This document shows, one piece after another, positions 6,491-12,141 of a stretch of DNA of 24,020 bases. The position numbers and the translations under genes were made by a program. Source of the DNA: a virus; the IMG/VR virus record IMGVR_UViG_3300032245_000657, positions 1 to 24,020 of that record. One strand, given 5' to 3'. Positions within the stretch are counted from its first letter, which is position 1. Every line of letters starts with the position of its first letter. The notes under the pieces are model-generated. The model was not told the origin of the DNA, made no database searches, and saw only the letters and a program-made list of their open reading frames with translations.

Positions 6491-6523
6491 AACCCTACGA
6501 CACGCCGAGGATAGATTAGGAAA

Positions 6524-6545
6524 TGTTGGAGGCTTAGGCTATAAT
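6524..6545 (+). promoter_or_regulatory. Middle-type promoter TGTTGG-N10-TATAAT
   Basis: TGTTGG (6524-6529), 10 bases, TATAAT (6540-6545), then AACGAAAGG before the ATG at 6575. One base off the TGTCRG box. Confidence 0.65.
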
Positions 6546-6574
6546 TGCAGCATAACCTAACGAAAGGCTCAGAA

Positions 6575-6730
6575 ATGGGAAACTTAATCGAAATGATCTG
6601 CCAGCGTTGCATTGGCGAAACTAATACATCTACACGCATTGACGAATTGTGCCAAGAACACTTTTTTGAATGGGCTGCTGAAAAAACTTTTGACGAATTA
6701 GATCGTTCTACTGAAGGGCTTTATCTATAA
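6575..6730 (+). CDS. Small Cys-containing protein, 51 aa
   Basis: ATG 6575 is chosen because CGAAAGG lies just upstream; a longer frame from 6545 would begin inside the -10 box. It holds CQRC near residue 9 and a further Cys-x-x-His (CQEH), a plausible four-ligand zinc site. First gene of a five-gene operon with TAATG-type couplings. Function unknown. Confidence 0.65.
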   Translation: MGNLIEMICQRCIGETNTSTRIDELCQEHFFEWAAEKTFDELDRSTEGLYL

Positions 6731-6888
6731 TGAAAATTGAATTAACTGATGTAATTACTTTAGCAAAACACATAGACGGAGATGCAACTGGTGTTCACTA
6801 TTTGCTAGGTTATATTTGGGCCACTCTTTCTAATGAGCAACAAGAAAATATTTATAAATCATTCTCTAATAAAGAAGGTGGAATTTAA
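6730..6888 (+). CDS. Hypothetical protein, 52 aa
   Basis: TAATG overlaps at both ends. MKIELTDVITLAKHIDGDAT and the following segment look like a compact helical fold. No family recognised. Confidence 0.6.
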   Translation: MKIELTDVITLAKHIDGDATGVHYLLGYIWATLSNEQQENIYKSFSNKEGGI

Positions 6889-7082
6889 TGAAAACACAAT
6901 TTGAAAAAGATTTAGAAATCAAAGAGGCTTGGAATGCGTTGCTTGATGAGGTTTATCCTGATGTAACTATTGGCTATTCAACATTCACCGCTTCCGAAAT
7001 TCTTTTCAATTGCGATCCTGTAATGTACGAGCAAGGCTTGCTTGATTATGCAGACGGCTTAATGCAGATGGAGGACGAATAA
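6888..7082 (+). CDS. Acidic hypothetical protein, 64 aa
   Basis: Third gene of the operon, translated from a TAATG overlap. Acidic and aromatic (LDEVYPDVTIGYSTF, ending LMQMEDE). No recognised domain. Confidence 0.65.
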   Translation: MKTQFEKDLEIKEAWNALLDEVYPDVTIGYSTFTASEILFNCDPVMYEQGLLDYADGLMQMEDE

Positions 7083-7250
7083 ATGGACGATTTAAATGAT
7101 ATGGAAGATTTAGATCATATGAATACTTTAACTTATTGTGAACATTGTTTTATTAATATGGAAGATGATTTTTTTGATTTCCGTTTTGAATATCCAATTT
7201 GTTTATTTTGCGCTCCAATGTATGAATTGCTTTTAGAATGGGTGGAATAA
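7083..7250 (+). CDS. Zinc-ribbon-like acidic protein, 55 aa
   Basis: Starts directly after the previous stop. CEHC and CLFC lie about 20 residues apart, a typical zinc-ribbon arrangement, in a very acidic protein (DDLNDMEDLD). A role in binding RNA polymerase, DNA or protein is possible but not shown. Confidence 0.6.
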   Translation: MDDLNDMEDLDHMNTLTYCEHCFINMEDDFFDFRFEYPICLFCAPMYELLLEWVE

Positions 7251-7361
7251 ATGACTGAGATGACTAGCGTCGCACAAGATTTTGCAAATGCAATTCAAAT
7301 TGATCATCTTACTGATGAGCAAATAAATATTGTTGCAAATATTTTAAAAGATTTTAAATAA
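7251..7361 (+). CDS. Hypothetical peptide, 36 aa
   Basis: The ATG follows the previous stop with no gap. Helical peptide (VAQDFANAIQIDHL, then QINIVANILKDFK). Last gene of the operon; module 2 follows. Function unknown. Confidence 0.5.
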   Translation: MTEMTSVAQDFANAIQIDHLTDEQINIVANILKDFK

Positions 7362-7374
7362 CTAAAGCGTGTCG

Positions 7375-7412
7375 GCTTGACTTCTCCTCAAGCTGGCCCG
7401 CATATTTGTGGG
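7375..7412 (+). other. Intergenic module 2: paired hairpins
   Basis: Hairpin 1 is GCTTGA (7375-7380) with TCAAGC (7388-7393). Hairpin 2 is CCCGCA (7397-7402), loop TATT, TGTGGG (7407-7412), with one G-U pair. Same order as module 1. Confidence 0.6.
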
Positions 7413-7419
7413 GGGCGCT

Positions 7420-7435
7420 TGTGAGTTACGACACA
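7420..7435. promoter_or_regulatory. CRP/GlxR-like site (one mismatch)
   Basis: TGTGA-GTTACG-ACACA. Here the site overlaps the TTACG half of the bipartite element instead of following it. Confidence 0.4.
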
Positions 7436-7454
7436 TTTTAAAAATGCCCTGAAA
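7426..7454 (+). repeat. Bipartite element TTACG-N17-CCTGAAA
   Basis: Second copy. The spacer holds CATTTTAAAAATG, similar to the palindrome near 5325. Confidence 0.6.
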
Positions 7455-7476
7455 ATACGGCGTGTCGATTAGGAAA

Positions 7477-7498
7477 TGTCAGCGGGGTGTGTTATTAT
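7477..7498 (+). promoter_or_regulatory. Middle-type promoter TGTCAG-N10-TATTAT
   Basis: TGTCAG (7477-7482), 10 bases, TATTAT (7493-7498), then AACGAAAGG before the ATG at 7526. Confidence 0.6.
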
Positions 7499-7525
7499 TC
7501 TCTTAAATCTAACGAAAGGCTTAAA

Positions 7526-7735
7526 ATGAACCCATTTACAGTTGCTTGCTTAAACTATGAAATCTGTGGCGCTCAAGAAACTTTTGAGGACGAATCAGAA
7601 TACGAAATCTATGGTGATGACTATATGTGTGCAGAATGCTACGCTTCTGAGGAATATCACTTCTTTGAAACTATTGGTTGGTCTGATTCAGATGCGCTAA
7701 CTTCTGCTGGCTTTGGAATGGACGAGGATTACTAA
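7526..7735 (+). CDS. Putative zinc-binding protein, 69 aa
   Basis: ATG 7526 follows AACGAAAGG. Cysteines at CLNYEIC and CAEC could form a zinc site of ribbon type; the rest is strongly acidic and aromatic (DESEYEIYGDDY). Adjacent to the small protein at 7736, whose paralogue lies at 8865. Function unknown. Confidence 0.65.
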   Translation: MNPFTVACLNYEICGAQETFEDESEYEIYGDDYMCAECYASEEYHFFETIGWSDSDALTSAGFGMDEDY

Positions 7736-7915
7736 ATGTTAACTAAAAAAACTTATATTGCTACTTCTGAAATTCTTTCATCTTACAAAGATTTAATTGG
7801 TGATGAGTTTACTTATCACGATCTTGTTGATGATTTTGCTGCAATGTTTGCAGAGGATAATCCACGCTTTGATTCAGATAAATTCTTTAATGCGTGTATG
7901 ATTAATGTGATGTAA
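7736..7915 (+). CDS. Small phage protein, paralogue of the gene at 8865
   Basis: 59 residues. It aligns along most of its length with the protein at 8865: TKKTYIATSEIL against TRKDYVATAEIL, and DDFAAMFAEDNPRFD against HDFAEMFAKDNPRFD. The DNPRFD signature recurs in small phage proteins of unknown role. The pair points to a duplication within the middle block. Confidence 0.7.
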   Translation: MLTKKTYIATSEILSSYKDLIGDEFTYHDLVDDFAAMFAEDNPRFDSDKFFNACMINVM

Positions 7916-7927
7916 CTAACGGTGTGT

Positions 7928-7968
7928 CCTCTTGACAAGATCAAGAGGATGCCCCCATATATGCGGGG
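7928..7968 (+). other. Intergenic module 3: paired hairpins
   Basis: Hairpin 1 is CCTCTTGA (7928-7935) with TCAAGAGG (7941-7948). Hairpin 2 is CCCCCA-TATA-TGCGGGG (7952-7968) with one bulged base. A reversed DnaA box TGTGGATAA follows at 7991-7999. Confidence 0.6.
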
Positions 7969-7980
7969 TCGGGCGTGTCG

Positions 7981-8008
7981 TTACGATACCTGTGGATAAC
8001 CCCTGGAA
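7981..8008 (+). repeat. Bipartite element TTACG-N16-CCTGGAA
   Basis: Third copy. Its spacer holds the reversed DnaA box at 7991-7999. Confidence 0.6.
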
Positions 8009-8011
8009 TTT

Positions 8012-8027
8012 TGTGAGATTAATCACA
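8012..8027. promoter_or_regulatory. Perfect CRP/GlxR-type site
   Basis: TGTGA-GATTAA-TCACA, about 84 bases upstream of the predicted start from the -10 at 8092. Confidence 0.6.
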
Positions 8028-8052
8028 TTACCCACGCTCCATATATTGAGAT

Positions 8053-8066
8053 TTACTGGCCAGTAA
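8053..8066. repeat. 14-base perfect palindrome
   Basis: TTACTGGCCAGTAA lies between the CRP-like site and the promoter, in an operator-like position. Confidence 0.5.
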
Positions 8067-8075
8067 TTAACACAA

Positions 8076-8097
8076 TGTCGGTGGGGTAGGCTATAAT
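8076..8097 (+). promoter_or_regulatory. Middle-type promoter TGTCGG-N10-TATAAT
   Basis: TGTCGGTGG at 8076, 10 bases after TGTCGG, TATAAT (8092-8097), then AACGAAAGAAGG before the ATG at 8132. Confidence 0.7.
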
Positions 8098-8131
8098 ATC
8101 CCTATAACAACAACGAAAGAAGGTAGCATAT

Positions 8132-8362
8132 ATGCTAATCTCAACAACACTAGAAGGTAAATACTATCGCTCAAACTCTCGCAATATTGACGGGATCATA
8201 CAATTTGCGGAACGCCGCCCCGTATCAGATAAGCACCACTTTGATAGCGTTAACGGAACAGGCTACGCCTATTCCGTACAGGTTCGCCCTACATATAAGG
8301 GAGAAGGTTTCCCTAAGCCTGATTTTTATTCTACAGTTTATGTCTATGTAGACAACGACTAA
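8132..8362 (+). CDS. Hypothetical protein, 76 aa
   Basis: Preceded by AACGAAAGAAGG. A beta-rich, Tyr-rich pattern (GTGYAYSVQVRPTYKG, then FYSTVYVYVDND) suggests a small all-beta fold. A new middle-type promoter begins two bases after its stop, so it may form its own unit. No recognised family. Confidence 0.65.
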   Translation: MLISTTLEGKYYRSNSRNIDGIIQFAERRPVSDKHHFDSVNGTGYAYSVQVRPTYKGEGFPKPDFYSTVYVYVDND

Positions 8363-8363
8363 A

Positions 8364-8385
8364 TGTCGGTGCAACCTGATACAAT
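8364..8385 (+). promoter_or_regulatory. Middle-type promoter TGTCGG-N10-TACAAT
   Basis: TGTCGGTG at 8364, TACAAT at 8380-8385, then AACGAAAGG before the ATG at 8414. No hairpins or CRP-like site accompany it, so the promoter can act without the rest of the module. Confidence 0.65.
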
Positions 8386-8413
8386 GTCCAAAACAACGAA
8401 AGGAAAACTAACT

Positions 8414-8524
8414 ATGGATTACTATGATGAGATTTATTTAGATATATATGAGGAATTTGGCGAGGAAGCCGTCTCAGATGTATCATATGCAAAACAACTA
8501 CAACAACAACGAAAGGAAAACTAA
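8414..8524 (+). CDS. Acidic peptide, 36 aa
   Basis: MDYYDEIYLDIYEEFGEEAV followed by a basic, Gln-rich tail. The codons for the tail (QLQQQRKEN) also contain AACGAAAGG, the ribosome binding site of the next gene, so its C terminus is probably set by that signal. TAATG coupling downstream. Confidence 0.55.
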   Translation: MDYYDEIYLDIYEEFGEEAVSDVSYAKQLQQQRKEN

Positions 8525-8724
8525 TGTATAAACTAACTATCTCATATGACGGAGAGCAGATCGCTACATATCAGTATTCTGATATATTCTCAGCCGTTCA
8601 TAACTTTGAAAAATGCTCAGACTATGGAGATGCAAAAGAATACGCCACCTATAACTTGTCGGAGCCTAGTGGTAAAATGCACACTAAGACATTCTATCGT
8701 AATGGAAAGGTGGCGGTTAAATAA
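8524..8724 (+). CDS. Hypothetical protein, 66 aa
   Basis: AACGAAAGG lies inside the preceding gene. The protein shows alternating beta strands (YKLTISYDGEQIATYQYSD, then MHTKTFYRNGKVAVK). Coupled by TAATG at both ends. No recognised family. Confidence 0.65.
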   Translation: MYKLTISYDGEQIATYQYSDIFSAVHNFEKCSDYGDAKEYATYNLSEPSGKMHTKTFYRNGKVAVK

Positions 8725-8864
8725 TGGAACAGGTTGCAGTTATTTGGAATTGTAATGAACAGTCAGAGTTTATACAGAATATGACTTCAGATGAATTTTA
8801 TTTATTTGACGCAGACATAAGAGACGCTATTGACGGAGTAATAGAGGACTGGGGAAATAAATAA
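8724..8864 (+). CDS. Acidic hypothetical protein, 46 aa
   Basis: Starts in a TAATG overlap and ends directly before the next ATG. Acidic (DADIRDAIDGVIEDW). Function unknown. Confidence 0.6.
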   Translation: MEQVAVIWNCNEQSEFIQNMTSDEFYLFDADIRDAIDGVIEDWGNK

Positions 8865-9050
8865 ATGATGACTAGAAAAGACTATGTAGCAACGGCAGAA
8901 ATTCTAAAGTATATGAGCAATAAGACTCACCCTGCACTATTCTCAAAAGTCGTTCACGACTTTGCAGAGATGTTCGCAAAAGATAATCCCCGATTTGATG
9001 TAAATAAATTTCACGAAGCAAGTAACTACAAGGTAAAGGCGGTATATTAA
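8865..9050 (+). CDS. Small phage protein, paralogue of the gene at 7736
   Basis: 61 residues from the first of two adjacent ATG codons (8865, 8868). It shares the YxATxEIL start and the F-A-x-MFA-x-DNPRFD core with the protein at 7736, but differs at the C terminus. Duplicates of this kind are common in dense phage accessory regions. Function unknown. Confidence 0.7.
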   Translation: MMTRKDYVATAEILKYMSNKTHPALFSKVVHDFAEMFAKDNPRFDVNKFHEASNYKVKAVY

Positions 9051-9051
9051 A

Positions 9052-9354
9052 ATGGGTCGTAATATGGCATATGAGTTATCAGATACAGAGTTATTCCCTG
9101 AAATGGAATTGGAGCAAGCGATTACAATTCAACTACGATCTAATCACTATCCACCCGTTCCTTATTCGATGGTTCCAATTTGCATAGAAGCGATCTATGC
9201 TTACAATGAGGGAGACTATCAAAAGGAAATTAAATTACCTGAAGGCGTGTTATGGCGTGGGCAAGAGTCTGCACCTGCAGCAGCGATCATAGACTCTCAC
9301 CACTTAGATGCTTGGTGCAATTCTGATGATGAGTACTTTGATGATGAGTATTAA
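9052..9354 (+). CDS. Hypothetical protein, 100 aa
   Basis: Starts two bases after the previous stop; MAYELSD four codons in is an alternative start. Acidic, ending DDEYFDDEY. No domain recognised. It is the last gene before intergenic module 4. Confidence 0.65.
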   Translation: MGRNMAYELSDTELFPEMELEQAITIQLRSNHYPPVPYSMVPICIEAIYAYNEGDYQKEIKLPEGVLWRGQESAPAAAIIDSHHLDAWCNSDDEYFDDEY

Positions 9355-9366
9355 AACTTATGTACA

Positions 9367-9412
9367 ACGGATACAGGATCTGCGCCGCAGCAATGCGGCG
9401 CAACCTGTCCGT
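9367..9412 (+). other. Strong GC-rich hairpin with GCAA tetraloop
   Basis: A 9-bp stem (TGCGCCGCA 9381-9389 with TGCGGCGCA 9394-9402) closed by the GNRA tetraloop GCAA sits on a second helix (ACGGATACAGG 9367-9377 with CCTGTCCGT 9404-9412). It is followed by an A-run, not T, so it is not an intrinsic terminator on either strand. It takes the place of hairpin 1 in module 4. Confidence 0.6.
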
Positions 9413-9466
9413 AATAAAAAAAAATACATTAGAAAAATAAAACACAAAAATAAAATTACAGAGTAG

Positions 9467-9482
9467 CCCGCATATGTGTGGG
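9467..9482 (+). other. Module 4 hairpin 2
   Basis: CCCGCA-TATG-TGTGGG with one G-U pair. An A-rich stretch (9413-9460) separates it from the GC-rich hairpin. Confidence 0.55.
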
Positions 9483-9495
9483 GGCAAAACTCCTC

Positions 9496-9523
9496 TTACG
9501 TCAAGCTCCAACACTCCCTGGAA
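9496..9523 (+). repeat. Bipartite element TTACG-N16-CCTGGAA
   Basis: Fourth copy. Its second half ends two bases before the CRP-like palindrome. Confidence 0.6.
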
Positions 9524-9525
9524 AT

Positions 9526-9541
9526 TGTGAGATTTATCACA
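9526..9541. promoter_or_regulatory. Perfect CRP/GlxR-type site
   Basis: TGTGA-GATTTA-TCACA centred about 63 bases upstream of the predicted start from the -10 at 9585, close to a CRP class I position. Confidence 0.6.
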
Positions 9542-9561
9542 AAGTAATCAAAGATTACTTT
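9541..9561. repeat. 21-base perfect inverted repeat
   Basis: AAAGTAATC and GATTACTTT flank AAA. It starts at the last base of the CRP-like site and ends just before the promoter box, a good position for an operator. Confidence 0.6.
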
Positions 9562-9568
9562 GTTTAGA

Positions 9569-9590
9569 TGTCGGTGGCCTACGCTATAAT
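9569..9590 (+). promoter_or_regulatory. Middle-type promoter TGTCGG-N10-TATAAT
   Basis: TGTCGGTGG at 9569, TATAAT at 9585-9590, AACGAAAGG before the ATG at 9620. Confidence 0.7.
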
Positions 9591-9619
9591 ATCCTTATCA
9601 ACCAAACGAAAGGTAACAA

Positions 9620-9826
9620 ATGACTAAAGTACCACACAACCTAAAGTTCGTAACTGAACTAGACGAAACACACCCAACTGCTCAGCGATTCTTGCAACTC
9701 TCAGCAACTGAACAGGTAGAAATGCTAGAGTCAATGCTAAAAGATCTAATAGCACCTAAAATCCAACCAACCCTTGATCACTTTAACGAAAATGGTTCTT
9801 GGGCTATTCTAAAGGTCGCACAATAA
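9620..9826 (+). CDS. Hypothetical protein, 68 aa
   Basis: Preceded by AACGAAAGG. Helical (RFLQLSATEQVEMLESMLKDLI). It seems monocistronic, since a new promoter starts 22 bases after its stop. Function unknown. Confidence 0.65.
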   Translation: MTKVPHNLKFVTELDETHPTAQRFLQLSATEQVEMLESMLKDLIAPKIQPTLDHFNENGSWAILKVAQ

Positions 9827-9847
9827 TTAGCAGGGGGTATTGTCAGA

Positions 9848-9869
9848 TGTCAGTACCCCCTGATATAAT
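9848..9869 (+). promoter_or_regulatory. Middle-type promoter TGTCAG-N10-TATAAT
   Basis: TGTCAG (9848-9853), TATAAT (9864-9869), then AGAAAGGAAG before the ATG at 9896. A second TGTCAG lies seven bases upstream (9841-9846). Confidence 0.65.
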
Positions 9870-9895
9870 AAACCCCTACATAGAAAGGAAGCATA

Positions 9896-10072
9896 ATGAC
9901 AGTAAATGGATATACATATAGCGTTGGTGATTTATTCACCACACTAAAGTCAAAAAAGACAGGGGTTATCAAAGAGATAATTCCTAACGCATCTGGCTCG
10001 GTGCGTGTATTGCTAGAAATGCCAACTAAGGAAACTCGTTGGACAACAGTTAGCAACGCAAGCCTAGTATAA
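9896..10072 (+). CDS. Hypothetical SH3-like small protein, 58 aa
   Basis: The pattern YSVGDLFTTLKSKKTGVIKEI followed by VRVLLEM and RWTTV resembles a small SH3/KOW-like barrel with G-x-I turns. That is a fold impression, not a family match. Its own promoter precedes it and a further one follows. Function unknown. Confidence 0.6.
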   Translation: MTVNGYTYSVGDLFTTLKSKKTGVIKEIIPNASGSVRVLLEMPTKETRWTTVSNASLV

Positions 10073-10089
10073 TGCGGAGGCAGGGGGGT

Positions 10090-10111
10090 TGTCAGACCCC
10101 CCTGCTATAAT
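10090..10111 (+). promoter_or_regulatory. Middle-type promoter TGTCAG-N10-TATAAT
   Basis: TGTCAG (10090-10095), TATAAT (10106-10111), AACGAAAGG before the ATG at 10144. GCAGGGGGG and CCCCCCTGC flank the box as an inverted repeat, so it can also fold as a hairpin. Confidence 0.65.
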
Positions 10112-10143
10112 ACAACCAACAACCAACCAACGAAAGGTAATAT

Positions 10144-10563
10144 ATGTCAAGAGCAATTACAGTTAAAGTATCAACACCAAAGGTCATCAAGGCACTAGAA
10201 GCGACACTCGCTAAACTAGAACTTGATTGGTCTAGTCAAGAAGCCAACGAAGCAAAGTTTGAGAAGGCACGGGAAGCGTGGCGCAAAGAAGTACAGGAGT
10301 TTGCTATTGCTAATATCAAAAAGGCAACTAACTTCCGCACATCTTATCGTTCATACAACAACACGCTAAACATTGACTATGATATTATCATAGCAAAAGA
10401 AAAAGATATGCCAGTAGAGCCTGAGCGTGAGTACGAGCAAATGCACCAGCACCAGTATCGTGAAACAAAAGAGGACATCACAAATGCCCTTAACATCTTA
10501 AAGATGACAGATGAGGAAACAGTAAATGCTTCTACAATGAAGCAGATTGCTCGTTATCTCTAA
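10144..10563 (+). CDS. Hypothetical helical protein, 139 aa
   Basis: Preceded by AACGAAAGG and a middle-type promoter. Charged and mostly helical (ALEATLAKLELDWSS, AREAWRKEVQEFAIANIKK), with a possible coiled coil in the first 60 residues. No family recognised. The structured region at 10569-10652 follows its stop. Confidence 0.7.
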   Translation: MSRAITVKVSTPKVIKALEATLAKLELDWSSQEANEAKFEKAREAWRKEVQEFAIANIKKATNFRTSYRSYNNTLNIDYDIIIAKEKDMPVEPEREYEQMHQHQYRETKEDITNALNILKMTDEETVNASTMKQIARYL

Positions 10564-10568
10564 ATAAA

Positions 10569-10652
10569 GTTTGGGGGGTTAGCACGCAAAGTCTAGACAC
10601 CTAAACCCAAACGACCTGAGTAAGTCGCCAAACTGCTCACACCTTCGGGTGT
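10569..10652 (+). ncRNA. Structured leader or RNA element upstream of 10674
   Basis: GTTTGGG (10569-10575) can pair with CCCAAAC (10606-10612). The same CCC can instead pair within GGGTTAG/CTAAACCC, giving mutually exclusive folds. Next come CGAC/GTCG (10612-10627) or TGAGTA/TGCTCA (10617-10639), and ACACC-TTCG-GGTGT (10639-10652). No TATAAT lies between this element and the gene at 10674, so it may be a 5' leader or a processed intercistronic RNA. A riboswitch is possible, but no known class is recognised. Confidence 0.4.
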
Positions 10653-10673
10653 AACTACTAACAAAGGCTACAA

Positions 10674-10928
10674 ATGAAAAATAGATTTAGAATAGAAATC
10701 TATGATGACATCAAAGCAAATGATCTAACTATATTTGCAGATAATAACGTAGACAGAGAACTTCTTTCTGAATACGTGTTTGGCAACATCAGAAAATTCA
10801 ATACAACAGTGCACGCATATGTGTTTGATACGCTTAAAAAGAAAAAAACTGCAGCGATGTTTCTACCAATGGAAACAGTTCAAAGCATTCAATCTAAGAT
10901 GAGTTATCCTTCACGCATACTGGCTTAA
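10674..10928 (+). CDS. Hypothetical protein, 84 aa
   Basis: ATG 10674 is preceded by AACAAAGG. Alternating strands and helices (NRFRIEIYDDIK, then HAYVFDTLKKKK). It lies between the structured RNA element and module 5. Function unknown. Confidence 0.65.
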   Translation: MKNRFRIEIYDDIKANDLTIFADNNVDRELLSEYVFGNIRKFNTTVHAYVFDTLKKKKTAAMFLPMETVQSIQSKMSYPSRILA

Positions 10929-10936
10929 AGTAGGCC

Positions 10937-11009
10937 GCTCCCTGCTATGCAGGGAGCTGGCCCTCATATGTGAGGGGTTATCCACAGCCTTACGGCTACC
11001 TGTGGATAA
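10937..11009 (+). other. Intergenic module 5: three perfect hairpins
   Basis: Hairpin 1 is GCTCCCTGC with GCAGGGAGC (10937-10957). Hairpin 2 is CCCTCA-TATG-TGAGGG (10961-10976). Hairpin 3 pairs two exact DnaA boxes, TTATCCACAG (10978-10987) with CTGTGGATAA (11000-11009), with AGCC-TTAC-GGCT inside. No T-run. Confidence 0.65.
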
Positions 11010-11018
11010 ACCCTGAAA
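10990..11018 (+). repeat. Bipartite element TTACG-N17-CCTGAAA
   Basis: Fifth copy. Its first half forms the loop of the DnaA-box hairpin. No CRP-like site is present in this module. Confidence 0.6.
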
Positions 11019-11042
11019 ATAATTGTAACTAACTATTGATGA

Positions 11043-11064
11043 TGTCGGTGGCATAGGCTATAAT
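11043..11064 (+). promoter_or_regulatory. Middle-type promoter TGTCGG-N10-TATAAT
   Basis: TGTCGGTGG at 11043, TATAAT at 11059-11064, AACGAAAGG before the ATG at 11092. TTGATG lies 17 bases before the -10, so this copy also has a fair -35. Confidence 0.7.
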
Positions 11065-11091
11065 AAGCCTAACAACAAACGAAAGGTCAAA

Positions 11092-12099
11092 ATGGCTCAC
11101 AATCTAGAAATGGAAAATGGCGAAGTTGCATTTGCTTTGCGTGGCGCACCTGCGTGGCACAATTTAGCAAATCGCATCTTTACTAAAGATGAAGAAGTTA
11201 CAACCGCTACAATGCTATCAGAAGCAAAACTATCAAATTGGAATGTTCGTTTATCTCCAATTACCGATCATATCTCTACTGAATGGAACGATGTATCTAA
11301 TGCTCAATTAGTTATTCGTGATAATCCTTTCAAGTCTCAAGTTGATGTTCTTGCTACTGTTGGAAAGCGTTACAAGCCAGTACAAAATGAAGAACTATTT
11401 GCATTTGCCGATGCAATTCACGATGCAAATCCTGAGTGCCGTTGGGAGTCTGCGGGTTCTCTTAAGAAAGGCAAAGTTGTATTTGGTACTGTTGAAATTC
11501 CACGTACAATGGTTCTTGACCCAGAAGGCGCTAATGATGAAACAAAACTTTATCTTATCGTCTGGACGTCTCACGACGGTTCTGTTGCTGTTCAAGCAGC
11601 CGTTACCCCTGTTCGTGTAGTCTGCCAAAATACTTTAAATCTTGCTATGGCTCACGCTAAGCAATCATTTAAAATTCGTCATACACAATCTGTTGATGGT
11701 CGCATCGCTGTTGCTCGTGAGACTCTAGGTCTTGCGCTAGGCTACTTTGATGAATTTGAAAAGGAAGCCCAAGCGCTTTATTCTCAAACAATTACTGATG
11801 CAGAATTCTCTAAGTTAATTCAAACAATTTATCCTAAGCCACCACAAGATGCAGCAAAAGTTGCGCTAACTAAGTGGGAAAACAAGGTTGTATTGCTTGA
11901 TGAACTTTATCACAATTCACCAACAAACGCTACAATCAAGGGAACTAAGTGGGGCGCATTTAATGCTATCACTGAACGTCTTGATTACTATCGTTCATCT
12001 CGTGGAAATGCTGAAACACTTATGGCAGGTGCGTCAGGATTTGACCCAATTCTAACTGCTGAGAAAAACAAAATCAAGCGATTGGTTTCGGCTTTCTAA
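11092..12099 (+). CDS. DUF932 (phage/plasmid-like) protein
   Basis: 335 residues, the normal length for DUF932 proteins found in phages and plasmids. The N terminus (MAHNLEMENGEVAFALRGAPAWHNLA) and the VVCQNTLNLAMA segment near residue 180 are typical. The biochemical role of the family is not established; it is often found in early or accessory phage regions. It has its own module 5 promoter and is the largest gene of the middle block. tRNA-Asp follows downstream. Confidence 0.85.
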   Translation: MAHNLEMENGEVAFALRGAPAWHNLANRIFTKDEEVTTATMLSEAKLSNWNVRLSPITDHISTEWNDVSNAQLVIRDNPFKSQVDVLATVGKRYKPVQNEELFAFADAIHDANPECRWESAGSLKKGKVVFGTVEIPRTMVLDPEGANDETKLYLIVWTSHDGSVAVQAAVTPVRVVCQNTLNLAMAHAKQSFKIRHTQSVDGRIAVARETLGLALGYFDEFEKEAQALYSQTITDAEFSKLIQTIYPKPPQDAAKVALTKWENKVVLLDELYHNSPTNATIKGTKWGAFNAITERLDYYRSSRGNAETLMAGASGFDPILTAEKNKIKRLVSAF

Positions 12100-12110
12100 A
12101 TAAATAAATC

Positions 12111-12135
12111 CTGAGCAAGATTTAAAACTGCTCAC
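12111..12135 (+). repeat. Hairpin repeat upstream of tRNA-Asp
   Basis: TGAGCA (12112-12117) pairs with TGCTCA (12129-12134). The flanking text CCTGAG..AAG and AACTGCTCACNCCTT matches the element at 10616-10645, where the stem is TGAGTA/TGCTCA. The C-to-T change keeps the pairing. Confidence 0.45.
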
Positions 12136-12141
12136 CTTAAA

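Larger units (their letters stand above)
6383..6506 (+). other. Intergenic module 1: nested hairpins and DnaA boxes
   Basis: GGCGTGTCG (6383-6391) is complementary to CGACACGCC (6498-6506) and encloses the module. Inside are hairpin 1 (GTCGCCTT/AAGGCGAC, 6388-6408), hairpin 2 (CCCCTA-TATG-TAGGGG, 6414-6429) and two exact DnaA boxes TTATCCACA at 6431-6439 and 6453-6461. There is no T-run, so these are not classic terminators. Confidence 0.65.

Noticed and set aside
9367-9425. GC-rich hairpin as a rho-independent terminator
   Set aside because: It is followed by an A-run on the plus strand, and for the minus strand the T-run is on the wrong side.
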